From: TOLSYN sp963849065
GTDB lineage: Bacteria > Acidobacteriota > Terriglobia > Terriglobales > Acidobacteriaceae
Length of the DNA stretch: 64,000 nucleotides
Assembly (NCBI GenBank): GCA_963849065.1
Contig: CAWKFM010000001.1
Span: 1-64,000, forward strand
Direction: 5' to 3'
Shown one piece after another: positions 1 through 8,994 of the stretch (positions are counted from its first letter, which is position 1; each line of letters starts with the position of its first letter). Position numbers and translations under genes: made by a program. The notes beneath the pieces were generated by a model that was not told the origin of the DNA, did no database searches, and worked only from the letters and a program-made list of their open reading frames with translations.

Positions 1-1366
<1,366 letters not shown>

Positions 1367-1475
1367 AAAATTTACTCTGCGCATGGAGCGGCTTTGCAAA
1401 CAATCAAAGCCCTCCACCTTGAGTTACCCAATGCTATTTGGTTGTGAAACATCGGTCTTCCGATCTTTCTAAACT

Positions 1476-1594
<119 letters not shown>

Positions 1595-1600
1595 AAATAA

Positions 1601-1631
1601 AGGCCTCACGCCTCCAGCGTGGGGCCTTTTC
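1601..1631 (+). terminator. Rho-independent terminator of the rRNA operon
   Basis: An 11-bp stem AGGCCTCACGC / GCGTGGGGCCT (one G-U pair) with the 5-nt loop CTCCA is followed by TTTT. It lies a few bases after the 5S gene, so it ends the rrn transcript. Read on the other strand it is preceded by an A-run and could also act on the convergent PH-domain gene before the IS separated them. Confidence 0.9.
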
Positions 1632-1704
1632 CGTTGTAACAACTTTCTGCGGAAAGAAACTTGGCAGGCCTAACAGACACCCGGAACGAACGACAAGTGT
1701 CCTA

Positions 1705-1713
1705 CTGCGCTTC
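1705..1713. repeat. Left copy of 9-bp target-site duplication
   Basis: CTGCGCTTC directly abuts the left inverted repeat of the IS and recurs exactly at 5124-5132 outside the right inverted repeat. A perfect duplication implies a fairly recent insertion. On the minus strand these bases read GAAGCGCAG (Glu-Ala-Gln), the last sense codons of the PH-domain gene, followed by TAG at 1702-1704, the presumed original stop codon. Confidence 0.93.
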
Positions 1714-1728
1714 CAGCAGTTCTAAATG
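1714..1728 (+). repeat. IS left terminal inverted repeat
   Basis: CAGCAGTTCTAAATG is the exact reverse complement of 5109-5123. The base outside it differs from the base outside the right repeat, so this is the outer limit of the IS. Confidence 0.93.
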
Positions 1729-1783
1729 AAATGGGAACCCTGATAGCTATTTGCCCGAGCATTGAGCTGTGCTCTGTTGGGTC

Positions 1784-2518
1784 ATGGAGATATTTGAGTC
1801 GCTTTTGGCCGGGTTGCGCACGGTCTGCGGAGGATTTCCAGATTCACGCCGCAGCCGAGATGTGGACTACTCGATGGCCGATATTGGGCTTTCGGCGTTT
1901 TCCCTGTTCTTCATGCAGAGCGAGTCGTTCCTTGCTCATCAGCGGCATCTGGAGCGCGGGCGGGGCACTTCGAATTGCCATACGCTGTTCGGAATGAAGA
2001 AGATCCCCACGGATAACTACATTCGCCTGATGCTGGACAAGGTCTCCCCGGAGGCTTTGCAGCCCTGCTTCGACCAGGTGCTCGAACAACTGTGCGAGCA
2101 CGACGGCCTCAAGGCATTTCAACGGCTGGGCGGACGAACGCTGGTGGCGTTGGATGGCACGGAGTATTTCTGTTCGCAAAAGCTGAGCTGCCCGCAGTGC
2201 CTGACGCGCAAACGATCGAACGGCAAAACAGAGCATTATCACGCCATGCTGGCCGCCATGATCGTAGCTCCCGGTCATAACATGGTGCTGCCACTGATGC
2301 CGGAGTTCATCGCGCCGCAGGATGGAGCTGAGAAGCAGGATTGCGAGCGCAACGGGGCTAAGCGCTGGCTGAGCGCGCATGGCGAGCGCGTTGCTCCATT
2401 GCGCCCGATCTATCTGGGCGACGCGCTGTTCAGCAGCCAACCAATGGCCGAGGCAGTGCTCGCAACCGGCGCGGATTTTCTGTTCGTATGCAAGAAGGAC
2501 AGCCACAAGACACTGTAT
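1784..2518 (+). CDS. IS transposase, exon 1 (N-terminal part, catalytic D1 and D2)
   Basis: This encodes the N-terminal 245 residues of a DDE transposase. Two expected catalytic aspartates are visible: LDGTEYF (Asp near 124) and YLGDALFSSQP (Asp near 213). A CPQC pair lies between them. The frame is open up to TAT 2516-2518 and then runs into intron sequence, where an unrelated tail would end at 2560 if unspliced. Joining codon 2518 to 4570 gives an uninterrupted HKTLY-VEGAPLDER junction in frame and a protein of about 426 residues, a normal length for such enzymes. A GTG at 1769 in the same frame is an alternative start; the ATG at 1784 is preferred, but no strong ribosome-binding site is seen for either. 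Confidence 0.85.
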
Positions 2519-3107
2519 GTCGCGTTGGGAAAAGCTCGGAAGAGGAGGAACGGAAGATGAGTTAGTGAAACCTCTTATCCAGCCTAGCGGGTGCAAATCC
2601 CGTCTGACCAAAGCCGAGCAGGGCGGGTCAGTAGCGAGTGTTGCCATTCACTGGGTGACTGGTGGGTGCGAAGCATACACAGTGAGGAAGCAGGCCGTGA
2701 GGATCAGCACCGAAATCGTCTATGGTTCCGATGCCGACGCTCTCGTACAGGCGGAAGGCAGTATTCGGCAACAACCGTGAGTGCGAGGTTGGGCCGAAAT
2801 CGGCGGTGTCTCTAGCCCAGGGCATGTTTCCAAAGAGGCTGGCCGGGAACCCAAGAGAGCTCCCCATTCTCTCCCACACCAGGAGGAACGCCTTTGGATT
2901 GGGTCGGGAGATACGTGCAACCAAGGGTCGACCGAAGGAAGCACAGAAGGATGGCTGAGCAGTCTTACGACCTCATAGTACCTATGAAGGTGGGGAACCG
3001 CAGGGCTTCAGCAAGGAGCGGCCACGGAACCCACTGGAGGGAAGGGGGAAGCAAGCGTACGAATCTGTTGAAAGGAGACATAATCGAGGCTCAGAACTCG
3101 ACACATT

Positions 3108-4418
3108 ATGTACACAGACATCGACAGAATAGCCGAACTCGCCAAGGAAGATCCGAAGCGACAGTTCTACTCCATCGCTCACCTGATTACAGTGGAGAAG
3201 TTGTTTGGGGCATTTCGGAGTCTACGAAAGAATGCCAGTGCCGGGATCGACGGGGTCACGTACGCAGAGTACGAGACCAGCGCCGAGGAGAACGTCCGCC
3301 AGTTGCATGGGCGGCTCGTGGCAGGCAAATATCAGGTTCAACCGCTACGCCGAGTCTATATTCCCAAGGAGAACGGGCAACAGAGACCCATCTCGATTCC
3401 CGCCCTGGAGGATAAGATCGTGCAGAAAGTGGCAGTGGAACTGCTCAACGCCATCTACGAGCAGGACTTTCTCGATTGCTCGTACGGGTTTCGGCCCGGA
3501 CGCGGGCAACACCAGGCCCTGGATGAAGTGAGGCGGGTGATCTGTACCCGTCCCATGGAATGGATTCTGGAACTGGACATTCGCTCCTTCTTCGACAAAA
3601 TTGTACGGGGCACTCTCATCGAGATGATGGAGAAGCGCGTAAGTGACGGTAGCGTGCTCCGCCTGATCCGGAAATGGATCAAGGTCGGAGTTGTCGAAGA
3701 CGGCCAACTGCTGGTAAGCGAGACAGGTACAGGGCAGGGGCAGCCGATCAGCCCGCTTCTGGCCAATATTTACCTGCATCACGCACTCGATGAGTGGTTC
3801 GAGGATGTGGTGAAGCCCCGTTTGAAAGGGGAAGCCTACGAGGTTCGTTATGCCGACGACGCCATCCTGTGCTTTCAGCACAAGGAGGACGCTGAGAAGG
3901 TGCTGAGGGTCTTACCGAAGAGGTTTGAGAAGTACGGTCTGACTCTGCACCCGGAGAAGACGCGGTTGATTGAGTTTGGGCGCTATGCAGCGAGGAATGC
4001 GAAGAAACAGGGGAGTAAGCCTGAAACCTTCGATTTCCTCGGCTTCGAGCACCTTTGCGCCCGCAACCGGAAGGGTGGGTTCACAGTGCACGTGAAGACG
4101 ATAGCCAAACGGCTCCGCAGAGGGCTGAAGGCCATCGCCGACTGGTGTAAGCAACACCGGCACGAGCCCGTGGACGAGCAGCAGAAAACCCTGAACGCCA
4201 AACTCCGCGGTCATTACCAATATTACGGACGCCCATCGAACTACAGAAGTATCCGGCAGTTCTATCGGCGTGTTCGCCGCATATGGAGGGAATGGCTGGG
4301 TCGTCGCACACGCGGACGGCTGCTGACGTGGGAGAGATACCAAGCTATCCTACGACAGCATCCGCTGCTGTTACCTCGCATTACACATGCCTGGTCGGGG
4401 GCGGGGAGTCACGCCTGA
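3108..4418 (+). CDS. ltrA: Group II intron reverse transcriptase/maturase
   Basis: A 436-residue intron-encoded protein. It shows the RT fingers motif NASAGIDGVT, the RT2-3 region with RPISIPALEDKIVQ, YGFRPGRG, LELDIRSFFDKI, GTGQGQPISPLLANIYL and the polymerase centre RYADDAILCF. The C-terminal maturase (X) domain includes LRGHYQYYGRPSN. No HNH endonuclease domain follows, so mobility would be endonuclease-independent or rely on nicks or forks. The frame is intact. Its stop codon lies one base before domain V, so the reading frame fills domain IV completely. The protein would bind and help splice its own intron RNA and copy it into DNA. A GAAAGGAG sequence lies about 30 bases upstream of the ATG; no closer ribosome-binding site is evident. 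Confidence 0.96.
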   Translation: MYTDIDRIAELAKEDPKRQFYSIAHLITVEKLFGAFRSLRKNASAGIDGVTYAEYETSAEENVRQLHGRLVAGKYQVQPLRRVYIPKENGQQRPISIPALEDKIVQKVAVELLNAIYEQDFLDCSYGFRPGRGQHQALDEVRRVICTRPMEWILELDIRSFFDKIVRGTLIEMMEKRVSDGSVLRLIRKWIKVGVVEDGQLLVSETGTGQGQPISPLLANIYLHHALDEWFEDVVKPRLKGEAYEVRYADDAILCFQHKEDAEKVLRVLPKRFEKYGLTLHPEKTRLIEFGRYAARNAKKQGSKPETFDFLGFEHLCARNRKGGFTVHVKTIAKRLRRGLKAIADWCKQHRHEPVDEQQKTLNAKLRGHYQYYGRPSNYRSIRQFYRRVRRIWREWLGRRTRGRLLTWERYQAILRQHPLLLPRITHAWSGAGSHA

Positions 4419-4419
4419 A

Positions 4420-4452
4420 GAACCGGCTGCGGGAAATCTGCACGGCCGGGTC
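4420..4452 (+). ncRNA. Group II intron domain V
   Basis: A 33-nt hairpin with the domain V layout: lower helix GAACCGGC / GCCGGGTC, a two-base CG bulge (4443-4444), upper helix TGCGG / CTGCA-side and a GAAA-type loop. The usual catalytic triad AGC near the 5' edge is AAC here (4421-4423), and the normal G-U pair becomes an A-G opposition. Confidence 0.85.
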
Positions 4453-4455
4453 TGT

Positions 4456-4561
4456 GAGGGAGGAGCCTCTCGGCGGGTCATGGTGGACTTAAACGGGCAC
4501 GAAGCTGGAAACGGCGGATACAGCCAAAGAACACCTACAACTCACCATGGCTCCTCTACTC
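4456..4561 (+). ncRNA. Group II intron domain VI with bulged branch-point A
   Basis: GAG 4456-4458 pairs with CTC 4559-4561 and GAGGAGCC 4460-4467 pairs with GGCTCCTC 4549-4556, leaving A4558 bulged next to a G-T pair, the classic branch-point geometry. The apical part is unusually long (about 81 nt) and contains a second stem ATGGTG 4480-4485 / CACCAT 4543-4548. Confidence 0.75.
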
Positions 4562-4569
4562 GGAAGTAT

Positions 4570-5115
4570 GTAGAGGGTGCGCCGTTGGACGAGCGTGCCG
4601 TGACCGAACGCAAGCCCGGCAACCGCAGCCTGACGTATCGATACCGCTGGATCGAGGGGGTTCCGCTGCGCGATGGCAAAGATGCGATGAACGTCAACTG
4701 GCTTGGGGTCAGCATCCTCGATGCCATGGGGAAGACTACTTACGATGGCGCTTTTGTGACCAGCCTGTCCGTGACGGCGGAGAACGTGGTGGAGATCGCG
4801 GCTTGCGCCAGAGCCCGTTGGAAGATCGAAAACGAAAGCTTCAACGTGCTGAAAAACAACGGTTATAACCTGGCGCACAACTTCGGACATGGGAAGACAT
4901 ATCTGGCCAGGATGTTCGCGGCCATGAATCTGTTGGCCTTCGCCTTCCATACCGCATGTGACTGCATGGAAACGCTCTGGCAACAAGCCCGCGAGGCTAT
5001 CGGAACTCGCTCCCGCTTCTTCCAGGACCTTCGCTCCATCTCCGCTTACGTCGTCTTCCCCTCTTGGACCAGTCTCGTGATTACGCTCGCCTCAGGTAAG
5101 GCCCCGCCCATTTAG
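4570..5115 (+). CDS. IS transposase, exon 2 (C-terminal part with catalytic Glu)
   Basis: The C-terminal 181 residues of the transposase, starting VEGAPLDER and containing YRYRWIEGVPLRD and the signature RWKIENESFNVLKNNGY, whose glutamate completes the DDE triad. The later HNFGHGKTYLARMFAAMNLLAF is typical of the family. There is no start codon or ribosome-binding site of its own; it depends on splicing to exon 1 ending at 2518. The stop TAG (5113-5115) lies inside the right inverted repeat. The frame extends upstream into the intron by chance. Confidence 0.85.
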   Translation, partial: VEGAPLDERAVTERKPGNRSLTYRYRWIEGVPLRDGKDAMNVNWLGVSILDAMGKTTYDGAFVTSLSVTAENVVEIAACARARWKIENESFNVLKNNGYNLAHNFGHGKTYLARMFAAMNLLAFAFHTACDCMETLWQQAREAIGTRSRFFQDLRSISAYVVFPSWTSLVITLASGKAPPI

Positions 5116-5123
5116 AACTGCTG
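5109..5123 (-). repeat. IS right terminal inverted repeat
   Basis: CATTTAGAACTGCTG is the reverse complement of 1714-1728. The bases TTAG at 5112-5115 hold the transposase stop (TAG, plus strand) and the stop of the neighbouring PH-domain gene (TAA, minus strand). Confidence 0.93.
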
Positions 5124-5633
5124 CTGCGCTTCCGGTGAGGCGTGCTCTTCGATCTGGTGCTGCACCTGGCGGCGGAACTCGAGTGGATTGGCAACGTAGC
5201 TGAACGGCTCGTGGGTGCCGCCGGTGCCTCGGACGACGATGCTGCCATAGCCCATCATGCGTCCGGAAAGAGGCTGTTCGACTTCGACACTCTCCACCTT
5301 GGATAGAAAAAGCTCGATGGTGCGTTTGGTGAGGAATCCGATCTTGATGATGACTCGCTTGTTGGTCACGGCCATTTCGGTGGCGCTGCGGCGGACCCAA
5401 GCGATTGCCAGGATGAGATTGCCAAAAAGAATCAGCGCAATTCCAACCATCTCGATCATCTGCGCCTCGCCGCGCTCGGCGTGTTTACCCGCGGCGGCCC
5501 AGACTAGCAGCGCGATTCCGCAGCCGGAGAAGATCGTGTCCACCAGGATGGATCGGAAGAGCACAATCCAGTGCAGATGAGTCGCGTACAGAATACGCTC
5601 GCCGGGGTTCAGATTGTTTTCAATATACGGCAT
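5112..5633 (-). CDS. PH-domain membrane protein, C-terminus altered by IS
   Basis: A 173-residue protein with two hydrophobic segments (about residues 24-46 and 62-80), then a bacterial PH-like domain with the pattern MAVTNKRVIIKIGFLTKRTIELFLSKVESVEVEQPLSGRMMGYGSIVVRG. This matches the YdbS/bPH_2 type of small membrane proteins of unknown role. An AAAGG ribosome-binding site precedes the ATG at 5633. The last residues Gln-Gln-Phe and the TAA stop are read from the IS inverted repeat. Before insertion the protein would have ended ...SPEAQ followed by TAG, so it is only three residues longer now and probably still functional. Confidence 0.88.
   Translation of the reverse strand: MPYIENNLNPGERILYATHLHWIVLFRSILVDTIFSGCGIALLVWAAAGKHAERGEAQMIEMVGIALILFGNLILAIAWVRRSATEMAVTNKRVIIKIGFLTKRTIELFLSKVESVEVEQPLSGRMMGYGSIVVRGTGGTHEPFSYVANPLEFRRQVQHQIEEHASPEAQQQF
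5124..5132. repeat. Right copy of 9-bp target-site duplication
   Basis: CTGCGCTTC, identical to 1705-1713. It encodes the last original residues (Glu-Ala-Gln on the minus strand) of the PH-domain protein. Confidence 0.93.
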
Positions 5634-5704
5634 GCAGCAACCTTTCGATCAGTGTCAGATCGATGGTAACGCCTTCTTGAGAAAAATGCCGTGCTGAAAG
5701 GCGC

Positions 5705-5726
5705 GGGCCGCCGAAAAGGGCGGCCC
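5705..5726 (-). terminator. Hairpin downstream of hemL, possible terminator
   Basis: An 8-bp GC-only stem GGGCCGCC / GGCGGCCC with loop GAAAAG lies 30 bases past the hemL stop. The T-run on the minus strand starts only some 20 bases later, so termination efficiency is uncertain. Confidence 0.5.
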
Positions 5727-5755
5727 GGTCGATTCACTCGATGGATAAGAGTTGG

Positions 5756-7066
5756 CTATGCTCGAATCGCGGAAAAAACTTTCGCCGCAGCCGCGATGGT
5801 TGTATCGATGTCCGCGGCGTTATGGGCCGTGCTGAGGAAGGCGGCCTCAAACTGCGATGGCGGCAACCAGATTCCTGCGTCGAGCATTCCGCGGTGGAAG
5901 AGGCCGAAAAGTTCGGTGTTGCAGGGCGCGGCAGTGTCCCAGTCGAAGACCGCATGGTCGGTGAAGAACCAGGTGAACATGCTGCCGACTTGATTGGCAG
6001 TAACTGCGATACCGGCGTCCTTCGCGGCTTGGGTAACTCCGGTGACGAGCTTTCCTGCCAAGGCATTGAGCGCGGGATAAATTGTCCTACGGTCGCCGCC
6101 GAGAGCCTTGAGCATGGCGAGTCCGGCGGCCATGGCCAGCGGATTTCCGCTGAGCGTCCCGGCCTGATACACCGGGCCGAGCGGCGAGATCTGGTTCATC
6201 AGAGCCGCCGGACCGCCGTAGGCGCCGACGGGCAGTCCGCCGCCGATGACCTTGCCCAGTGTGGTCAGGTCGGGCGTGATGCGATAGAGCTCCTGCGCGC
6301 CGCCATAGCTGACACGAAAGCCGGTCATCACCTCGTCAAAAATCAGCAGCGTCCCCTCTGCCTGGGTCAGCGCGCGGACGGCTTCCAGGTAACCGGGCTG
6401 GGGCGGCACGCAGCCCATGTTGCCGACCACCGGCTCAATGATGACGCAGGCAATCTGCCCCTTGAACTTGGCCAATGCCGCTTCCAGCGCGTCCACGTCG
6501 TTGTAGGGCAGGGCCAGGGTGAACTGAACAAACTCCTCGGGAACGCCGGCCGAGCCAGGGATACCGAAGGTGGCCACGCCGGAGCCGGCTTTTACCAGCA
6601 GCGCGTCACTGTGTCCGTGATAGCAGCCTTCAAATTTCACAATGTATTTGCGGTCGGTGGCCGCACGAGCCAGGCGGATGGCCGACATGGTGGCCTCCGT
6701 GCCGCTGGAGACGAAGCGCACTTTTTCCATTGACGGAAAGGCCCGAATGACTTCCTCGGCAAGATCGGCCTCGGACGGTGTGGAGGCTCCGAAGCTGGTA
6801 CCTTTTCGGGCGGAGTCAATGACGGCTTCGACGACGGCGGGCGCGCAGTGGCCCAGCATCAACGGGCCCCAGGAGAGCACGTAGTCCAGGTAGCGGTTGC
6901 CATCGGCGTCGGTCATGTGTGCGCCGCTGCCGCTGACAATCATCGGGGGTTCGCCGCCAACGGCGCGGAAGGCGCGGACCGGGGAGTTGACTCCGCCGGG
7001 GAAGAAAGTTTCGGCGCGCTGCTGCAGGGAGTGCGAACGATTAAGTTTTCTGGACACTGGACCCAA
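5756..7066 (-). CDS. hemL: Glutamate-1-semialdehyde 2,1-aminomutase
   Basis: A PLP-dependent enzyme that converts glutamate-1-semialdehyde into 5-aminolevulinate, the second step of the C5 route to tetrapyrroles. The 436-residue length is standard. Features seen: FFPGGVNSPVRAF near the N-terminus, SSGTEATMSAIRLAR (cofactor phosphate region), IFDEVMTGFR with the pyridine-binding Asp near 244, and TTLGKVIGGGLPVGAYGG with the Schiff-base lysine near 272. It is a single-gene unit, separated from the divergent porin gene by a roughly 300-bp intergenic region. No other hem gene is in the window. Confidence 0.97.
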   Translation of the reverse strand: MGPVSRKLNRSHSLQQRAETFFPGGVNSPVRAFRAVGGEPPMIVSGSGAHMTDADGNRYLDYVLSWGPLMLGHCAPAVVEAVIDSARKGTSFGASTPSEADLAEEVIRAFPSMEKVRFVSSGTEATMSAIRLARAATDRKYIVKFEGCYHGHSDALLVKAGSGVATFGIPGSAGVPEEFVQFTLALPYNDVDALEAALAKFKGQIACVIIEPVVGNMGCVPPQPGYLEAVRALTQAEGTLLIFDEVMTGFRVSYGGAQELYRITPDLTTLGKVIGGGLPVGAYGGPAALMNQISPLGPVYQAGTLSGNPLAMAAGLAMLKALGGDRRTIYPALNALAGKLVTGVTQAAKDAGIAVTANQVGSMFTWFFTDHAVFDWDTAAPCNTELFGLFHRGMLDAGIWLPPSQFEAAFLSTAHNAADIDTTIAAAAKVFSAIRA

Positions 7067-7363
7067 CCAGGGCGGAGCGATTCACAACAAAGACCACTCC
7101 GCGAAATGGAATTTTGCCACTCTTCAACATAACAAAAAAACTCCTGGGGTGGTTGGCGACAAAACTCTTGCCGAAAATTGTGAGCTCGCGAGCATCGGGA
7201 TCAGGATGGGTCGCAGCATCTCACGTCGAACAGTGACCCCGGTCACACCCGGGATGAGCGAATGTCCGTATCCTGAATATGCATTTCAATTTCATTTATG
7301 CGTTTCAGAAACTTTCCTCTGCCCGGTTGGTTTTGCCGGAACCGGTAGGAGATCGAGGTTACG
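7067..7363. other. Divergent intergenic region hemL / porin
   Basis: About 297 bp with no credible gene. It must hold promoters for both flanking genes. The only marked symmetry is GTGACCCCGGTCAC at 7233-7246, a possible operator half-site pair. A run of seven A at 7133-7139 is the AT-rich part. No convincing sigma-70 pair could be fixed. Confidence 0.4.
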
Positions 7364-8875
7364 GTGCCGAAATCATCAACTCTTATTTTAATCGCCCCCA
7401 TTTGCGCTCTGCTGTTCTCGATGCTCCTTCCAGTGGGATGCGCTGCGCAGCAATCCCCAGCGCCTGCCGATTCCCAGCAGGGAGTGGTCCCCGCTCCGGA
7501 AATCGCTGAATTCTCCATGAAAACGGCTGCGTACTTCCGGAGTCCCGACCCCGAGGCTCAGGAGGAGATCGGATCACCTAACGAAAATGCTTCCCAAGAT
7601 CAACGTCAGCGTTGGAGCTTACATGGTCAAAGCACCCTGATTGTTCAGGGTTACCCCGGCCTGCAGGCGGCGTATACTGGACCGAACAGCCTGCCAACCG
7701 GCGGTCAAGCCAAGGAAACACTTTCGACGGACTTGTATGGCGGGAGCCGTTTGTGGTCCGGGGCGGAAGCGCATTTTGATGTCTTGATGTGGCAGGGTTT
7801 TGGGCTGGATAACACTTACGGCATTGAGGACTACCCCAACGGCGAAGCCTACAAGGCGGGCACGGGCACGCCCCGGGTGAACATCGCGCGCCTCTTCATT
7901 CGGCAAGCCATAAGTCTGAGCGGCGGCCGGGAACAGCAGTTTGTACCCGGCGACGAACTCACTCTTGCGGGTAAACAGGATGCCTCGCAACTGACATTTA
8001 CAATCGGCCGGTTCAGCCCCAAGGATCTTTTCGATAACAACGCCTACGCGAACGATCCGCGCAGACAATTCATGAATTGGGCACTGATGGCAAACGTTGC
8101 CTGGGATTACCCATCGGACGCTTTGGGCTACACCACCGGCCTAGGCATTGAATTGACCCAGCCGAAATGGTCTTTACGCTACGGGTTTTTCCAGATCGAC
8201 CATTTGAGAAACGCCTGGACCTCCGAAGACCAGTTCTTCACGTTCCCGAGCTATAGTGGCGCTGGCGACGGCGCATTTTTTAAATCCTGGGGAATGGCTG
8301 CCGAATATGAGCGTCGTTACAGCCTCAACGCTCATCCGGCGGCGATTCGTTTTCTGGCTTACCTCAACCAAGGACGCTTCGGCAGTTATGAAGCGGCACT
8401 TTCGGTTCCGGGAGCGGACATTTCCCAAACGCGCGAATATCGCCACCGGTATGGCTTTGGCCTGAACTGGGAGCAAGAAATTACCAAGAGCATCGGCGTG
8501 TTTTCCCGTGCGGGCTGGAATGACGGCCACAACGAGGCATGGATGTTTACGGATATCAATCACTCAGCGTCCTTAGGCATAAGCATCAAGGGAGATGCTT
8601 GGCATCGCAGCGACGACACGGTTGGCGTGGCCGGTGTGATGAGCGGCATATCGCGCGTGAACCAGGAGTTCCTGGAGGCGGGTGGCACCGGCGTCCTCGA
8701 TGGCGATGGCGCCCTGAATTACGGTTGGGAGAAAGCTTCCGAAATATATTACGATTGCAAACTTTCGAAGAACCTCCATGCTGCATTGGATTACCAGTTC
8801 GTCGCGGACCCGGCGTTCAATCGCGACCGCGGCTCGATCTCGATTTTCGCGACGCGATTGCATTGGGAGTTTTGA
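7364..8875 (+). CDS. OprB-like carbohydrate-selective porin
   Basis: A 503-residue outer-membrane beta-barrel protein. It has an N-terminal signal sequence (hydrophobic stretch LILIAPICALLFSMLLPVG, likely cleavage after CAAQ), an early block WSLHGQSTLIVQGYPGLQAAY, alternating aromatic strands throughout and a C-terminal LHWEF, the terminal phenylalanine expected for BAM-inserted barrels. The pattern (IGRFSPKDLFDNNAYANDPRRQFMNW, and FSRAGWNDGHNEAWMFTDINHSASLGI) matches the OprB/carbohydrate porin family. It starts with GTG; GAGG lies 5 bases upstream. It would let sugars or similar solutes cross the outer membrane; the substrate cannot be told. Confidence 0.85.
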   Translation: MPKSSTLILIAPICALLFSMLLPVGCAAQQSPAPADSQQGVVPAPEIAEFSMKTAAYFRSPDPEAQEEIGSPNENASQDQRQRWSLHGQSTLIVQGYPGLQAAYTGPNSLPTGGQAKETLSTDLYGGSRLWSGAEAHFDVLMWQGFGLDNTYGIEDYPNGEAYKAGTGTPRVNIARLFIRQAISLSGGREQQFVPGDELTLAGKQDASQLTFTIGRFSPKDLFDNNAYANDPRRQFMNWALMANVAWDYPSDALGYTTGLGIELTQPKWSLRYGFFQIDHLRNAWTSEDQFFTFPSYSGAGDGAFFKSWGMAAEYERRYSLNAHPAAIRFLAYLNQGRFGSYEAALSVPGADISQTREYRHRYGFGLNWEQEITKSIGVFSRAGWNDGHNEAWMFTDINHSASLGISIKGDAWHRSDDTVGVAGVMSGISRVNQEFLEAGGTGVLDGDGALNYGWEKASEIYYDCKLSKNLHAALDYQFVADPAFNRDRGSISIFATRLHWEF

Positions 8876-8951
8876 GTGGATCGCCCCCAAGAATTTCTTC
8901 TTGGCCGCCATGTTCGCCGCCTGGTGTGCGCTCAACTACGGACGTGAATTA

Positions 8952-8976
8952 GGGCGCGCACGTTGCATGCGCGCCC
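8952..8976. terminator. Hairpin between convergent genes
   Basis: A perfect 9-bp stem GGGCGCGCA / TGCGCGCCC with a 7-nt loop, lying between the porin gene (plus) and the tannase-like gene (minus). There is no T-run on either side, so it may be a bidirectional stop or an RNA 3'-end stabiliser. Confidence 0.5.
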
Positions 8977-8994
8977 GTTACCGATAACATTCCG

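Larger units (their letters stand above)
2519..4569 (+). mobile_element. Group II intron interrupting the transposase gene
   Basis: About 2051 bp. The 5' end begins GTCGCG, near the GUGYG rule, and TATGT is shared by both junctions, so either boundary can slide by up to 5 bases. Domain I and other structured RNA fill 2519-3107, the RT/maturase lies in domain IV, domain V is at 4420-4452 and domain VI at 4456-4561. The intron has the sense orientation relative to the transposase, and splicing restores its frame. ACAGTG 2679-2684 and GTACAG 2745-2750 can pair with the 5' exon end (CACTGT / CTGTAT) and are candidate exon-binding sites. Confidence 0.9.
1714..5123 (+). mobile_element. Insertion sequence (DDE transposase) carrying a group II intron
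   Basis: The element is 3410 bp, bounded by 15-bp perfect inverted repeats and a 9-bp target duplication. Removing the intron (2519-4569) leaves an IS of about 1.36 kb with a single transposase gene. The transposase resembles IS4-like/ISNCY-type RNase H-fold enzymes, with a C-terminal RWKIENES..LK signature related to the YREK motif. I cannot assign the family with certainty; the 9-bp duplication and the length are clues for a database comparison. It sits between the rrn terminator and the PH-domain gene. Confidence 0.93.

Noticed and set aside
2894..3415. 173-residue frame across the intron domain I and start of the RT
   Set aside because: It overlaps structured intron RNA and the RT gene in another frame, with no RT motif.
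7233..7246. GTGACC..GGTCAC as a defined operator
   Set aside because: A single short symmetric site without supporting context; kept only as a note in the intergenic entry.
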